Source of the DNA: Trebouxia sp. TZW2008 | Taxonomy: Eukaryota; Chlorophyta; Trebouxiophyceae; Trebouxiales; Trebouxiaceae | Length of the DNA: 48,822 nt | Direction: 5' to 3' | Assembly: GCA_002118135.1 (NCBI GenBank) | Contig: BDIU01000561.1 | Location: 1 to 48,822, forward strand | Shown: one piece after another, positions 12,601 through 23,100 of the stretch | Layout: every line of letters starts with the position of its first letter | How positions within the stretch are numbered: position 1 is the first letter of the stretch | Made by a program: the position numbers and the translations under genes | The notes under the pieces: generated by a model | What the model was told of the DNA's origin: nothing | Database searches by the model: none | What the model saw: only the letters and a program-made list of their open reading frames with translations

Positions 12601-14125
12601 GCAACCCTGTTTTTTTGACAAAGAGATCTGAGAAGTGTATCAGCAGGTCTGTTAATGTCACAGGGCAATCAGCGTATTGCAGCTGCAAGTATGCAGTCAA
12701 AAGCATGAAAGGTGAAATGTCAGGCAATTGATCACTTAAAACAGCCAACAGCAACTGACAAGCTGCTGATGCCGTGTTGCAGTGCAGCTGCAAAACACAG
12801 TCATGAGGATGACAGGTGAAATGCCAAGCACTTGACTACCCCAGATAGTGAGTGACTGCTGTTATTTAGTTGCAAAGCAGCTACAGAATAAACAGTCAAG
12901 AGCATGACATCATCATCATTACCATCATTCATAACGTACTTGCTTGTCAGTGGGGTTCTGTGACCCTAGGGGGATACAGAGGCAATGACAGGTGCAAAGC
13001 AATACAGCATCACACAAAGCAGCCAATAACGATTGACTATGTGCTTTTGCCCTGCTGCAATGCAGCTTTTAACAGACAGCCAACAGTGACCCTTGAGATG
13101 CCAAATAGAACAGCCAGCAGTGATTGATTACCTGCTGTTGCCCTGCCCAGCTCCTTCACCATTGGCAGCAGCAGCAGCTGCTCTAGCAGCTCTGTCTGCA
13201 GCTGCTCTGTTCTTCACCAGAACACGTGGAGGAGTCTCAACCCGGCGTTGATCCCTGGAGTCAGCCAACTTGACATCTGCTAACCGAACCTGCAGGCAGG
13301 CATGACCCATTTGTTGCAGCAGGTCTTTGGTGATATGTATCAACAGTGTAGTGTGCTACAAGCAGATTGCAAAGTGATGTGCAAATTTGACTCACCCCTG
13401 GCAAAGCAGTTATCAGCGTCCTTCGAGCCAATATCTTGCCCTGGTCATCACCCTCGTCTATGGTTGAGGTGTCCAGGCCATAGTACTGAGCAACACGATG
13501 GCAAAGCAGCCTCTGCAATGAACCAATGGAGTAAGAGCAGTGCCCAGTAATGCTGCAAGCTTGGAACAGCAGACTATGCCTACTTGACTTGCTAGATCAA
13601 GATTCACTCACCTGATAGCCTGTGAGATTGGCGTCGAAAGTAAGATCCTTCTCAGCACCCTCCCGCACAAACTTCTCGACATCAGCTTCAAATCGCAACA
13701 CTGCAAAGACACAGACCAAGTGATGCTCTGCGCGCAGTCGGGTATGCTTAAGCGTCTGAGCATGGAAGCAGTTCTGACCTTGTAGCCTGTATTTCTGGTT
13801 TATCAATGCGTCTCGGATTGCAGTATCAATAATGGGCTGGGGTGCGGAGCTGCTGCTGCAGCTTTGTGCGCTGGAGGCACTGGCGAGCTCCTCGCTCTCA
13901 CCAGGGCGTCCCTCGTTGCTGCTGTAACGAAGCTCGCTAAATTCAGCGACTCAAGTCAATTTGCATTGCAGGCAGAACATAAAGTTGCGAGTCTCACCTG
14001 CCGGTAGCAACAGCAGACGGCTGCGCGTGAGAAGGCTGAGGTTTATCTTCTTTGAGGGAAAGCTTGTTAAGAGCTAGTTTATCAAGATCTTCCCACGAGT
14101 CAGCAGGCTGCTCAGAACCTGCCAT
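9679..14125 (-). CDS. R3H-SUZ domain RNA-binding protein (R3HDM/encore-like), 577 aa
   Basis: R3H and SUZ are single-strand nucleic-acid or RNA-binding modules; proteins pairing them act in mRNA regulation. Ten exons fit in phase: 13998-14125, 13779-13936, 13612-13700, 13396-13512, 13132-13289, 12074-12337, 11713-11794, 11180-11362, 10095-10489 and 9679-9838 (1734 bases, stop TGA). The order is a short acidic start (MAGSEQPADSWEDLDKL), then the R3H region (FEADVEKFV ... RLLCHRVAQYYGL, with the R-x3-H core at about residues 126-130), a basic/Ala-rich linker, SUZ (EREQDYSKARARIFG), and a Met/Pro/Gly/Gln-rich tail of about 260 residues that is probably disordered. The tail resembles low-complexity regions of P-body or stress-granule proteins (inference). 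The ATG at 14125 is the first in the opening exon. Confidence 0.93.
11045..11362 (-). repeat. Duplicated 3' part of an R3H-SUZ gene exon, period 128 bp
   Basis: The 3' part of exon 11180-11362, including its GT donor, is repeated at about 11045-11135. Both carry GCCTGACCTGCATGGGGAT at the donor (11173 and 11045). The copy would encode MHHPERM...GAGVQVIPMQ beside MHHPEYM...GAGGQYIPIPMQ of the real exon. The copy lacks a clear upstream acceptor, so it is a decayed or alternative exon end. Confidence 0.75.
12418..12529. repeat. 56-bp tandem duplication in an R3H-SUZ gene intron
   Basis: Two adjacent copies (12418-12473 and 12474-12529) share CCAAGCCAACTTGTTATGTG and CAACACAA(T/C)CAGGACAA, with few mismatches. 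It lies in the intron before the SUZ exon and shows no coding role. Confidence 0.9.
13030..13155 (-). repeat. Echo of the 3' edge of the exon at 13132-13289
   Basis: GATTGATTACCTGCTGTTGC (near 13122), which covers the donor and last codons of the exon, has a relative GATTGACTATGTGCTTTTGC near 13033, about 89 bp away. Further AT/CAG-rich stretches at 12720-12900 share words with it. Probably another degenerate exon-edge duplication. Confidence 0.55.
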
Positions 14126-15065
14126 AAGCCCACCCTTCAGACAAGCACCCAATGCTAGGTGCAGGCATCAACCTTCGTACAATGCTGGTGGGCACACAGC
14201 GCTGCTCTTAACCCGTTCCAGTCAGTATGGCATTCTGCCTGTAAAAGGTAGCGACGGCGTCTTACGCATAAGCAAGAAGGAAACTAAAGGGATGACAAAA
14301 GGCCTTGCCTCGAGGGACATCTGTGATGCAGTGACACTGAACAGGTGGCAAATTTGGTGGCAAACTTGACTTCATTGCGACCTGCAACTGCATCTAGACG
14401 ACGTTCGCCAGCGGCATCCTGCGAGGCCATGTACGTCACAGCCTAGTAGTATATGAGACCAGCTGGCTGGCTGGCTGAATAGTCCATTTGCATACAGCAG
14501 CCTGTAATCGCATATGCTAGCCATAATTTTCCATTTCATACATCCTGCAACTTTCAGAAATGAAAGTTCTGGATACGTTTCACAAGTTCGAGCTGCATGG
14601 CATGAAAAGTGTCAGACCAAAAGCAATCTTTTATCACTATCATACACAGCTCCGAGCTTTGGGGTCCAGTGTACACATGCAAGCATGACTTAAGTCAGTG
14701 CACTCTAGAGTGTCTACTGTTTGACGACCTGAATAGCATGGGAAGCACACTTTGCACAATACCATCCGCATGCTTTTTGGCATCTCAGACTGAGCTCAAT
14801 ATGTAGGCACAATGTTTTGTCACTAATTCCTGCCAGCAGCTGCTGCAGATATCCATCTGCGCCAGTGGCGTACTAGTTCTAGTACCAGTAATGTACAACA
14901 AAACTCCAGTCAAAGCCTTGGCATCAGACTAGCCTGGTGCTGCATATCTATTGATGTGCTGAACCTCCAGATGTGCTGCAGCAGGCCTGCCTTGATGAGA
15001 CACAATAGTGTGCTTTCCCACACCAGATCACCAGCAAACTCTACTTCGGCCAAGTTGGGAGCTTT
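14126..15065. promoter_or_regulatory. Intergenic: R3H-SUZ gene 5' region and SDR gene 3' flank
   Basis: About 940 bases between two minus-strand genes. A small GCTG/CTGG run (near 14460-14475) and ordinary AT/GC mix are seen. No exon joins to either neighbour; no terminator-like or RNA element is recognisable. Confidence 0.45.
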
Positions 15066-17637
15066 TCACCACTTCTCATTTGCAGGCCGTAGATCCAATT
15101 CATGTGTCCACGCGGATGAGTCTTGTTCATGCAGTGCCCAGTACGTGTCAGCAATTGCAGACGGCTTCAGAAAGTCTTCATCCTTTTTGCCTGTCCACTT
15201 CTCTCTGGTTCTTGGCAAGTCCACCACGCCATCAATGTTCACATGTGCAATGTGCACTTTCTGCACAGCAAAACTTGCAGCACTCACGATATTAGACAAG
15301 AGATGGAACGGAGTTGACGCCATGCAGACTGACACGTAGGCCTACGTCGTCATGGTCATCACCGTCAAGCATTTGCGTTTCTGATGTCTAAGCTGATATC
15401 ATGTCACCTGCTGCGTCCCAAAACAACACAGCAGCAGATAGTGGCTGCAGTGTGTGACTATCTAACAGGCCAACTACATCTTCTGGAACATCAACATCTG
15501 CTGCACGCTACGCAACAGTGTCAAAGCACTCTCTTGCCTTGATGATTTAATGCAGGAAGCACAAGGACTCTGGCACAGCACAAGCTAACGTCACGGCGTT
15601 GATGCTCAACAAGCTGAAATCAGAACTTGTGGCAGACCTTGCAAGGTGAGATGCCTTGATGCGCTCAAGATGCGAAGTGCCTACCTGCGGCTGGAACTCT
15701 CGCGCTAGAGACTGTGCAAGGGAGCGTAGAGCAAACTTGGGAGCTGAGAGCAAAGAGAACTTTGCGCCTCCCCTCAAGGCAGCAGTCGCCCCTGCAAAAC
15801 TGTAATAGTGTGTACTGGTCAATGCTGCAGTGCATGGCTCAGGATGAGTCATGCTGGGAGAAATGCTGCCGGCAGCGCATATGCTTATACAGAGAATACT
15901 CCAGCAGCACGACTTACACGTTACCTTCTGAGGTTGCAGACTAGTCCGTTACACATACAGAGCTGACCTGAGAGGCTGTTTTTACATGTCATGGTTTTGC
16001 AGGGCAAGACATGCTCTTGATTGCATGATAGATTGCAATGATTGATTGCTTGATTGCATGCATGATTCCACAGTTGCAATGATTGTGATGATTACTGCAT
16101 GATTGCAAAATGGGAAACATCAATGTTGCCAGTAGGGCTCAACAAGACAGCAAAGAGACCAGGAATTGGTGCGCTGGTGGCAGCTGAAGGGGCAGAAAGC
16201 ACCTGTGAAGATGATTGTTCCTTTCTGGTTCTCTATGAAAGCTGGCAAAACCTGCAGCAATAAGTTGCTTGATAATGCAGTCTGACATGCATCAACAAAG
16301 CATTTTCTGCATTAGCCCAACATTGCATGAGCGCGGGCAAAACACAGCAGCTCCTGTTGCGTCACCAACAACATCATGACCAAAGATCGACTCTCGTGCG
16401 TGTGAAACATATGTAATGCATATGGCACAATGCAATACACATGTAACTCAGTGCGCAGCATCACCGCTGTGTGTTGCCCTCCAAGCTTGCATGCCTTACA
16501 ATGGCATTTTCAAGGCATGTGTGTAAGCAGGTTTGACCACGCATTTGTTCATTCCAATGCATGCTAAACCGGCTCAGCAGGTCCAGCTAGGTCTGTACTG
16601 GAGCAATCAACTGTCTCCAACCAGTTTAGTCCTGTGCTATCCTAAACTCATCTGTACTGCATGCAACACATGCATGTGTTGCAGCTCATATCAACAATGA
16701 CTGAATTTTCTGCAATGGCTTACTTGCTGTGCTGCTGCCAAAGCTCCAACCACTCCTGACGAAAAGGCAGCCTGGAAGTCATCAGGCTTGACGTCAAGCG
16801 CACCTGCATCACATTCATGCATAACATACAAAACTACGCACAGGAGCTGGGCTCAGAGGCCTTGCTAGGTAAGTACAGTCGCTTAGCAACCAAGTCTGTT
16901 CACATGCTGAATCATTTCAAATGCACCGACTGCAAATTGTCACGAATTATGGGACCTGCGTCAGCTCCAATGCATGACATGCTGATCAATATCTTGCCAC
17001 ATGACTGGCAGCGCCAAACAATCACAACAGTACAAAGGACCAAATCAGATGGGTGCAGCAAATGATGCTGCATTGATTATCAGATACTCACTTGGTGGTG
17101 GAAATGTCACACCCCCAGGGCCAGCATTGTAGATGAGAACTTCTGGGTGACCCAGCTGCTCTTTGATCTTATCAAAAGCGGTAACTACGTCAGCCGGCTT
17201 GCCTGTAACACGAAATCTGCTCGCCACATATGTTGAGTATCTAAACGCCAGCCAGCAACTGGCGCACACCACGTCTGGGCATGCATGCTTGCTTGCAAGA
17301 TGGCGTTGCTCTGTTGCGTCCAATGCTGCATGGTAGCAGCGCTTACCAATGTCAGTGGGCAACGACAAAGCTTTGCCGCCAGATTGATTGATCTCAGACT
17401 CGACAGGCTTCAACTTGTCAAGGGACCGCGAGAGCAATGCTACAGAGTAGCCCTTTGAAGCAAACTTCTTGGCCGATGCGGCTCCAATTCCTGACGCAAG
17501 CACTCAACTGTGAAACATTGCATGTAACAAGCTGCAGCGCTCTTTACTGGACGGACGAGACCACGCGCAATGCTGCGTGCAAAGACCGTACCAGGACCCA
17601 CGCCAATGACCACAGCCACCCTTGATAGCGGCGCCAT
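15066..17637 (-). CDS. Short-chain dehydrogenase/reductase (SDR), atypical catalytic site, 243 aa
   Basis: SDRs are NAD(P)-dependent oxidoreductases with a Rossmann fold. Seven exons fit exactly in phase: 17592-17637, 17347-17490, 17092-17202, 16724-16803, 16203-16251, 15685-15791 and 15066-15260. Seen: the nucleotide-binding loop VIGVGPGIGAASAKKFASKG near the N-terminus, the structural motif YNAGPGG, and LRGGAKFSLLSAPKFALRSL, where the catalytic Lys (about residue 162) is kept but the Tyr four residues earlier is Leu (about 158). In TGATAALRGG there is no plain catalytic Ser. A branch of bacterial-type SDRs with TGATA..RGG also lacks this Tyr (family knowledge). The C-terminus (VHIAHVNIDG...SSAWTHELDLRP) matches that branch. 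No signal peptide is evident. The substrate is unknown; it may have a non-classical mechanism or be a binding protein. Confidence 0.93.
15990..16115. repeat. GATTGCATGAT-type short repeats in an SDR intron
   Basis: Irregular copies of (T)GATTGCATGAT, GATTGCAATGAT and similar words fill 16015-16110 within the intron between the exons at 15685-15791 and 16203-16251. Simple degenerate repeat; no function suggested. Confidence 0.7.
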
Positions 17638-18617
17638 TGCAGATGATCCTTGCAAGCTGCTCGGACTACACACGATGCTCTGCGTTCAGCAGGAATGCTG
17701 CACTCAGTTTTGTTGTCTCGCGATCGCATGAGCAATGTCGTCATGCATTTGCAACAGATTGAGCGAATGCCGGCACGTGCACGTTTTTGCACGTGCAATC
17801 AGTAAACGTTATATTGATCAGATCACAAGACTGCAGAACAGTGCAGTGCACACACAGGCTCTACACAAGCTACACAAAAAGCTTGACGCACAAGCTAAAC
17901 AAAAAGCTTGCCGCTTTTCTCTCCTGAATGCTCAAAAGTGATCTGAACCCTGGCCCTGTGATCTGACAAACCTCCAGCATCATTTGCACACACAACAAAT
18001 ACCCACCACCTGACATGCTTTGTAAAATTGAGGGCGACAACAAGACAATCAGACACCCGAACCCCAAGACTTGCCAGCTTTAGTTGAGCCAACTAAAACG
18101 CAGCGCTGCACCTGAAACTGCTAGTGAAGCGCTTCACGTGATGACAGACAAAACACCATGGTCTATAATAAGACTGTCAACGTGATGACAGACAAAGCAT
18201 CATGGTCTATGATAAGCCTGTCAACATGGCACATGCATGCGCAATCTGATGTATCTCGATACAAAGCTGTGCAGGACTATTTGACACGGCGCAAGTAAAT
18301 CAAAGACACTGGAAAACCTGGGTTACTTAAGAAGCTTCTGCTAGACCAAATGATGCGGCTCACAAAGACACATTGACCACTGTGACTAGTCTGGCATCTT
18401 CACACTGATTTCAGATCCATGCTGGCAGATTGACGTGCTGAGTCATTGCGCAAGCGTTTGTGCCTTACAGAACCACCACCTTAATGCTTCAACAAAAAGC
18501 TATAGACTGAAAGGCCTCTCTACCTTCTGAATCAAATGCAACATTTGTACTGTACAAGCTTATAACCTGCATGAAAACTGCTGATCAGTACTAAATGAGG
18601 CGGCTGATGAAATGCTG
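17638..18617. promoter_or_regulatory. Intergenic: SDR 5' region with a 44-bp tandem duplication
   Basis: The 980 bases between the SDR start and the next minus-strand stop contain a two-copy 44-bp repeat at 18137-18224 (CGTGATGACAGACAAA then CATGGTCTAT(A/G)ATAAG). Near 17862-17912 there is a small 24-bp two-copy repeat with AAAAAGCTTG. No exon seen. Confidence 0.6.
18137..18224. repeat. 44-bp tandem duplication
   Basis: Copies start at 18137 and 18181, each CGTGATGACAGACAAA(A/G)CA followed by CATGGTCTATRATAAG and CTGTCAA. A few substitutions separate them. It lies between genes, about 500 bases upstream of the SDR start. Confidence 0.9.
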
Positions 18618-19621
18618 CTATGACAAAAGCGCCGTATGTGCTGTTTGAGGATGTATGTCAACCGTCCTTGCTTTCTTTGCCTGTCTGCCAGGGCTTTGCA
18701 ATCTGCTGGCCAGTTTAGCTGCAATTTGCTTTAGCCCATCAAGCTTCTGAGCAGATGCGAATGGCACAACTTTGCCATCATTGTCACTGTCCAAGTCAAC
18801 TGCTTCAGGCGTCTTCAATTGACTGCTGACGGCTTGCAGCTGTTCAACTAACAACTGTCTTGACTCTGGGTCATTGGCAGTTTCAGCAATCAAATCTTGG
18901 CACATACTCAACACCTCATTGTCTGACTTCATGTTCGTCTTTCTGGACTTATGTGATGATTTGTGATGCTTGGGATCAATGCCAGCATTCAGGTCATGGC
19001 AGCAAACGCCAGCTGCATTTATGTGATCAAAGTATCTGCCAACAATATGGGTGATTTCCGGCCACATTGCGAGTTGACTGAGGGTGAACTGCATTTGACA
19101 GCCGCGCTTGCAGGACTCTCCTCTTGCAACCTTCCCGACCCGTCTATTGGGGAGCCGCTCCTCTTTCAATTGCTGAATGTCCACTGGACCTGTGATGCTG
19201 AGGTCTTCTGGACCATATCGACAGTGCAAGGTCTTTTGACTGAGATGTGAGTTTGACTGTAGCCGCTTGAAGTCAGTGGGGGCTCGAGAAGCCTTGGCTT
19301 TGGAGGAAACAAAGGCTGTGCTGCCTCTCAGCTCCTCACCTGCAGACCCAAGAGGCTCCATAGGTGCAGGCAGAATGCGCCTAAACACTACAAGCTGGAA
19401 CTGCGTTCGGCACCTTGAATGAAGTCTTGGACTCTGTCTGTTCTGAGGTATACTTCCTGCAGGCACTTGCCTCTGTTTGGCCCTACTTTGATGACCCTAT
19501 CGCTCCAAAACAGAGCCCTGAAGTCAAAGACGCCCTTTTCGGGGTCTTGCACTGTGCCGTGGAAGGAGCGCTTGGCTGGTTCACTGTCACGAATCAAGCT
19601 AGGATCGGCAACGTCTGACAT
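18618..19621 (-). CDS. Intron-poor protein with Cys/His cluster, possibly DNA-binding or transposon-related, 316 aa
   Basis: Two exons, 19454-19621 and 18618-19400, join through a 53-base GT-AG intron. Without it the frame breaks, and with it the join CLQE|FQLVVFRRILPAP is smooth. Seen: FDFRALFWSDRVIKVGPNRG near the start, LPNRRVGKVARGESCKRGCQ with an SCKRGCQ pair, then a HINAAGVCCHD motif about 40 residues on, giving a C-x3-C...H...C-H set that could bind zinc. The C-terminal third is polar and charged. I recall similar KRGC...H.N..G..CH patterns in plant and algal proteins of unknown role, some linked to FAR1/MULE-like DNA-binding domains; this is weak family knowledge. Compared with its neighbours it is strikingly intron-poor, which fits a mobile-element or retrocopy origin. 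Confidence 0.72.
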
Positions 19622-20159
19622 GAGGCGTCGTGGTAACCCGAACAAGGCGCTGAGCACTAAAGCATTGCTACGGGATGCCTTTTGAACAGGAGTTGTGTGT
19701 GATCACGACTTAGAAAGCTCGACTCAGAGCAATTTGTGCCTCAGGAGCTGCATCAGGTTCATCTTGCATCGCAAGACTGTCTTGCAAGCAATCGGTGCCC
19801 TTTGCAAAGTGCAATGGTCTGCTGAATCATGATCAGCTGTGCAGAGCAGAGTCGATTGTGTGCAATTTTGCTTGTGCATGATGAATGTCTTGCAACAGCA
19901 TGCATGTCAGCCATCACCGAGAGCTCAAGTATAGTATACGACTTGGAAAGTTAAGATGATCACAGTCAGGGTCGAGCTGTTGCTGAAACATGTGCCATGC
20001 TATGTATATCCTCATCCGATAAGCACCATCAGCAAACAAGTTGTCAAGGTCAGAGTCCACAACGTTTGCACACATGCAAGGGGCGTCCTAAAGTCAAACA
20101 CAAGGGAGAGACAGCATCTGTATGATCTACAAATGCTGCACTTTAGTAAACTGCATCAA
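19622..20159. other. Intergenic, no feature seen
   Basis: About 540 bases between two minus-strand genes. It should hold the promoter of the 316-aa gene and the 3'UTR of the tetraspan gene. No repeat, RNA element or exon is recognisable. Confidence 0.4.
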
Positions 20160-23100
20160 TTAGACAGCGTCTGCGCCATCCTCCTCGCGCTTCTTCCTGT
20201 GCCTCCTCTTTTTCTCTCCAGAGTCCCCAGCCTCAGCTTCAGCTGCAGCTTCGTCACCAGTCTCCCTGTGCTTGTGGTGCCTGTGCCTATGCTTGCGCTC
20301 CTGCATTACAACATACTGTGTCAGCTGCAGAATTCGCAGCAAATTGCAAATGCCTTCTCATCCAGGCAAGGAAAAGTCCCAAAACATTGTGCTGTTGTAT
20401 AGGTGCATTGTAAACCCCCTGAAGCTGTAGGTGGCCTGCAGCCAAACATGGTGTTGCAAGTATCATTAATATGCAAGTATATTCGCAAACAGTACAGGAC
20501 TGTAAGCAGCTTGTATTGAAATGCATGTCCTCACAGATGGACATCATGTGGCAGCTCCCTAGGAGCGCCATACCACTATGATGAGTGTAGGCAGTGCTGA
20601 TGTAGAAGGTTTTGCTTTTGTTGGGTGATGCCAGAGATGATGTTGGCCTTTTGGGCAAGCTCTGCTTCAAGTGTTTTTTTAGAAATAGAAGTGCCATCCT
20701 TGCTTATTTTGAGATATGGACTGCAGCAGGCACCCACAATATGGCTGCATATTGCCACATATATGCAATTGACCATGGTGCCCATTCACCTTGTCACACC
20801 AAATGCAAACCTCAGCGGCTCACAACTACAGTCAACAGCCGACAAGGCCTTTTATCACGGCTGCTGGGCTTGAGATTTGAAATTGATGTCATGCATACAC
20901 TTGGAGTTTTGCTGTCAATGACTCACCCAAAGAGACATGCAATGACATTGGGTCAACTGCACATGTCTTGTCCTAGACACGATGCCCAGGCTGTGTTCTA
21001 GGATACATCTGAATCTTGCGACCAGTAAATGGACAACTGTATGTCATTCATTTTGAGGTCTGTCTGTGCAAAACTTGTGCAACAGCTTTTCAGTACCTTA
21101 GTGTCGCCTTCCTCAACCAAAGGCTCAGGAACAGCAGTCTCACTCACAATAGTGCGGGTGGCCACTGCAGAGTTGATAACAGTGCCAGGGCCCCCCAGGA
21201 TGGGCACAGGGCTGATCTCAGGGGGAGGGGGGGTGTATCCGGGCTCAACAACGGGGTACACCACATTGGTGGGGGTGCTAGCGCGCACAGGGGTCACTGC
21301 TGCCTGCATGCCATTACCATGGCAGCTCAATTGTTTTTCATGCTTTTGTAGAGTTCAACACCCTGATGGAAGATAGCTGGCTGCAAGTCTGTTAGCTTCA
21401 GACTGTAAGCAAATGGACTGTGCGAGGCCAAATCTGCAAATTTGCTGTGGGTCACTGCCCTGATGCCACATAAGAATTGCAGAGTAGAGGTGAAGACATT
21501 CATTGGAAGGGTGCATCAGTGTTTGATGCACGCTGATTGGTTGTGACTTGCAACAAGCTTGATAGCGCAAATTGCACACCAGTGCATGGAATGCAGTAGC
21601 AGTATTCACATGCGGTGGCAGTTCATTGCAATGTCAGCTGCAAGCCATGTCAGAGGCAAGTTGCTTTGGGTTGCATTGACCTTTTCAGGGCTTCTCTGGT
21701 TGCTCCAGGCCACCAGGGGGACGGCTGCGGCGTCATTGGCATCTGGCAGAGTAGCACGCTCAGCCCCAATAAATGCCCTGCACCATGACACTTCTGTTTA
21801 TTGATTGGAGACAATTCAATGTGACTGTACCTCAGACACATTTGGGAAGAAAAGCTTGCTCAGCCCCAACAAAAGCCCTGCACCATGACACTGCTGTTCA
21901 AGACGAGCGACATCACATGCTGTGACAGAGCCGCAGAGTTATTTTGAAAACCCACTGAGCCCCATCAAACGCCCTGCACAATTGCAACATCATTCAGGAA
22001 GACTCAAATAGCCAGATGCAGTACTTGTATCAGGAATACAACCGCAGAAGAAAAGCTTGAGCATGACAAGAATGAAATTGGTCAGGGTTGGATGCATGTG
22101 CAGGCGAGTTTGCCGTTGGTCTGCCATGCTTCACAGCAAAAGGTTATAAATCAACAGTATCACAAGATTCTGTTGGCAGCATGTTCATATGCACTGCTGT
22201 CAGACCTTTAACTATCTTGCCATATGCACAAGGCTTCTGAAAACAGCATCATTTGCATGCCAGAAGAACTGCTAGTAATATGGCCAACTGCAAGGGCAGC
22301 ATGTGGCAGGCTTACTGGCCAGCCTTGATCTTGCCAGTGCCTAGGCGGCAGGCACGTGGAAGCCAGATTTGTTCTCATCAGTGCTAGCAACATGAAAACA
22401 TGACCTGCTTGTGACAGTGCCAAGTGCATGCGGAGCAGGTCAAAGACTTGCTGGCCAGCTTTGATCTCGTCAGTGCCTGGGGCAGCAGGCTTGTTGAAGC
22501 CAGCCTGGTTCTCACTAGTGCTAACAGCACAACATGGTTGTGACACTGGCAGCTGCAAGTTCAAGTTGACACGGGCAACTGCAAGGCAGCAAGTTGGTGG
22601 CTTACTGGCCAGCCTTGATCTCATCAGTGCCTGGGGCAGCAGGCACATTGAAGCCGGCCTTGGCCAGATCCAGCTTGCAGCGGTTGGCCAGGGCCTGGTT
22701 GCTCTCATTGCCGGACGCTTCCAGCCTCTGTACGCTGCCCTACATCAGCAGAGAAACCTCTGCTGAAAGCATGTCAGGCAATACAGCTCTCAACACAGAT
22801 GTTGTCAACAATACGATTTGCTTTGAACATGTCTCCATGAGTCTTGATGTCACGACATGCTCAAGCTCAACGCCATGTGCACCAATACTGCCGTTTCAGT
22901 TCAGGTGTCAATGGCTTTTGCGCTCATTCGGTACGCCGAACGAAGCAGGCTGATGGTGGTGCAAAGGGGAAGGGGGGGGGAAGGGGGGCGCTGAGAAGGT
23001 GGTGTTGGGTAGGGTTGACTCAAGCTGCATCAACTATTTTCAGGCCCACATAACTGTCAAGCAAGATGTGCTAAGGAGGAGGATTGAGGCACGCAGAGGC

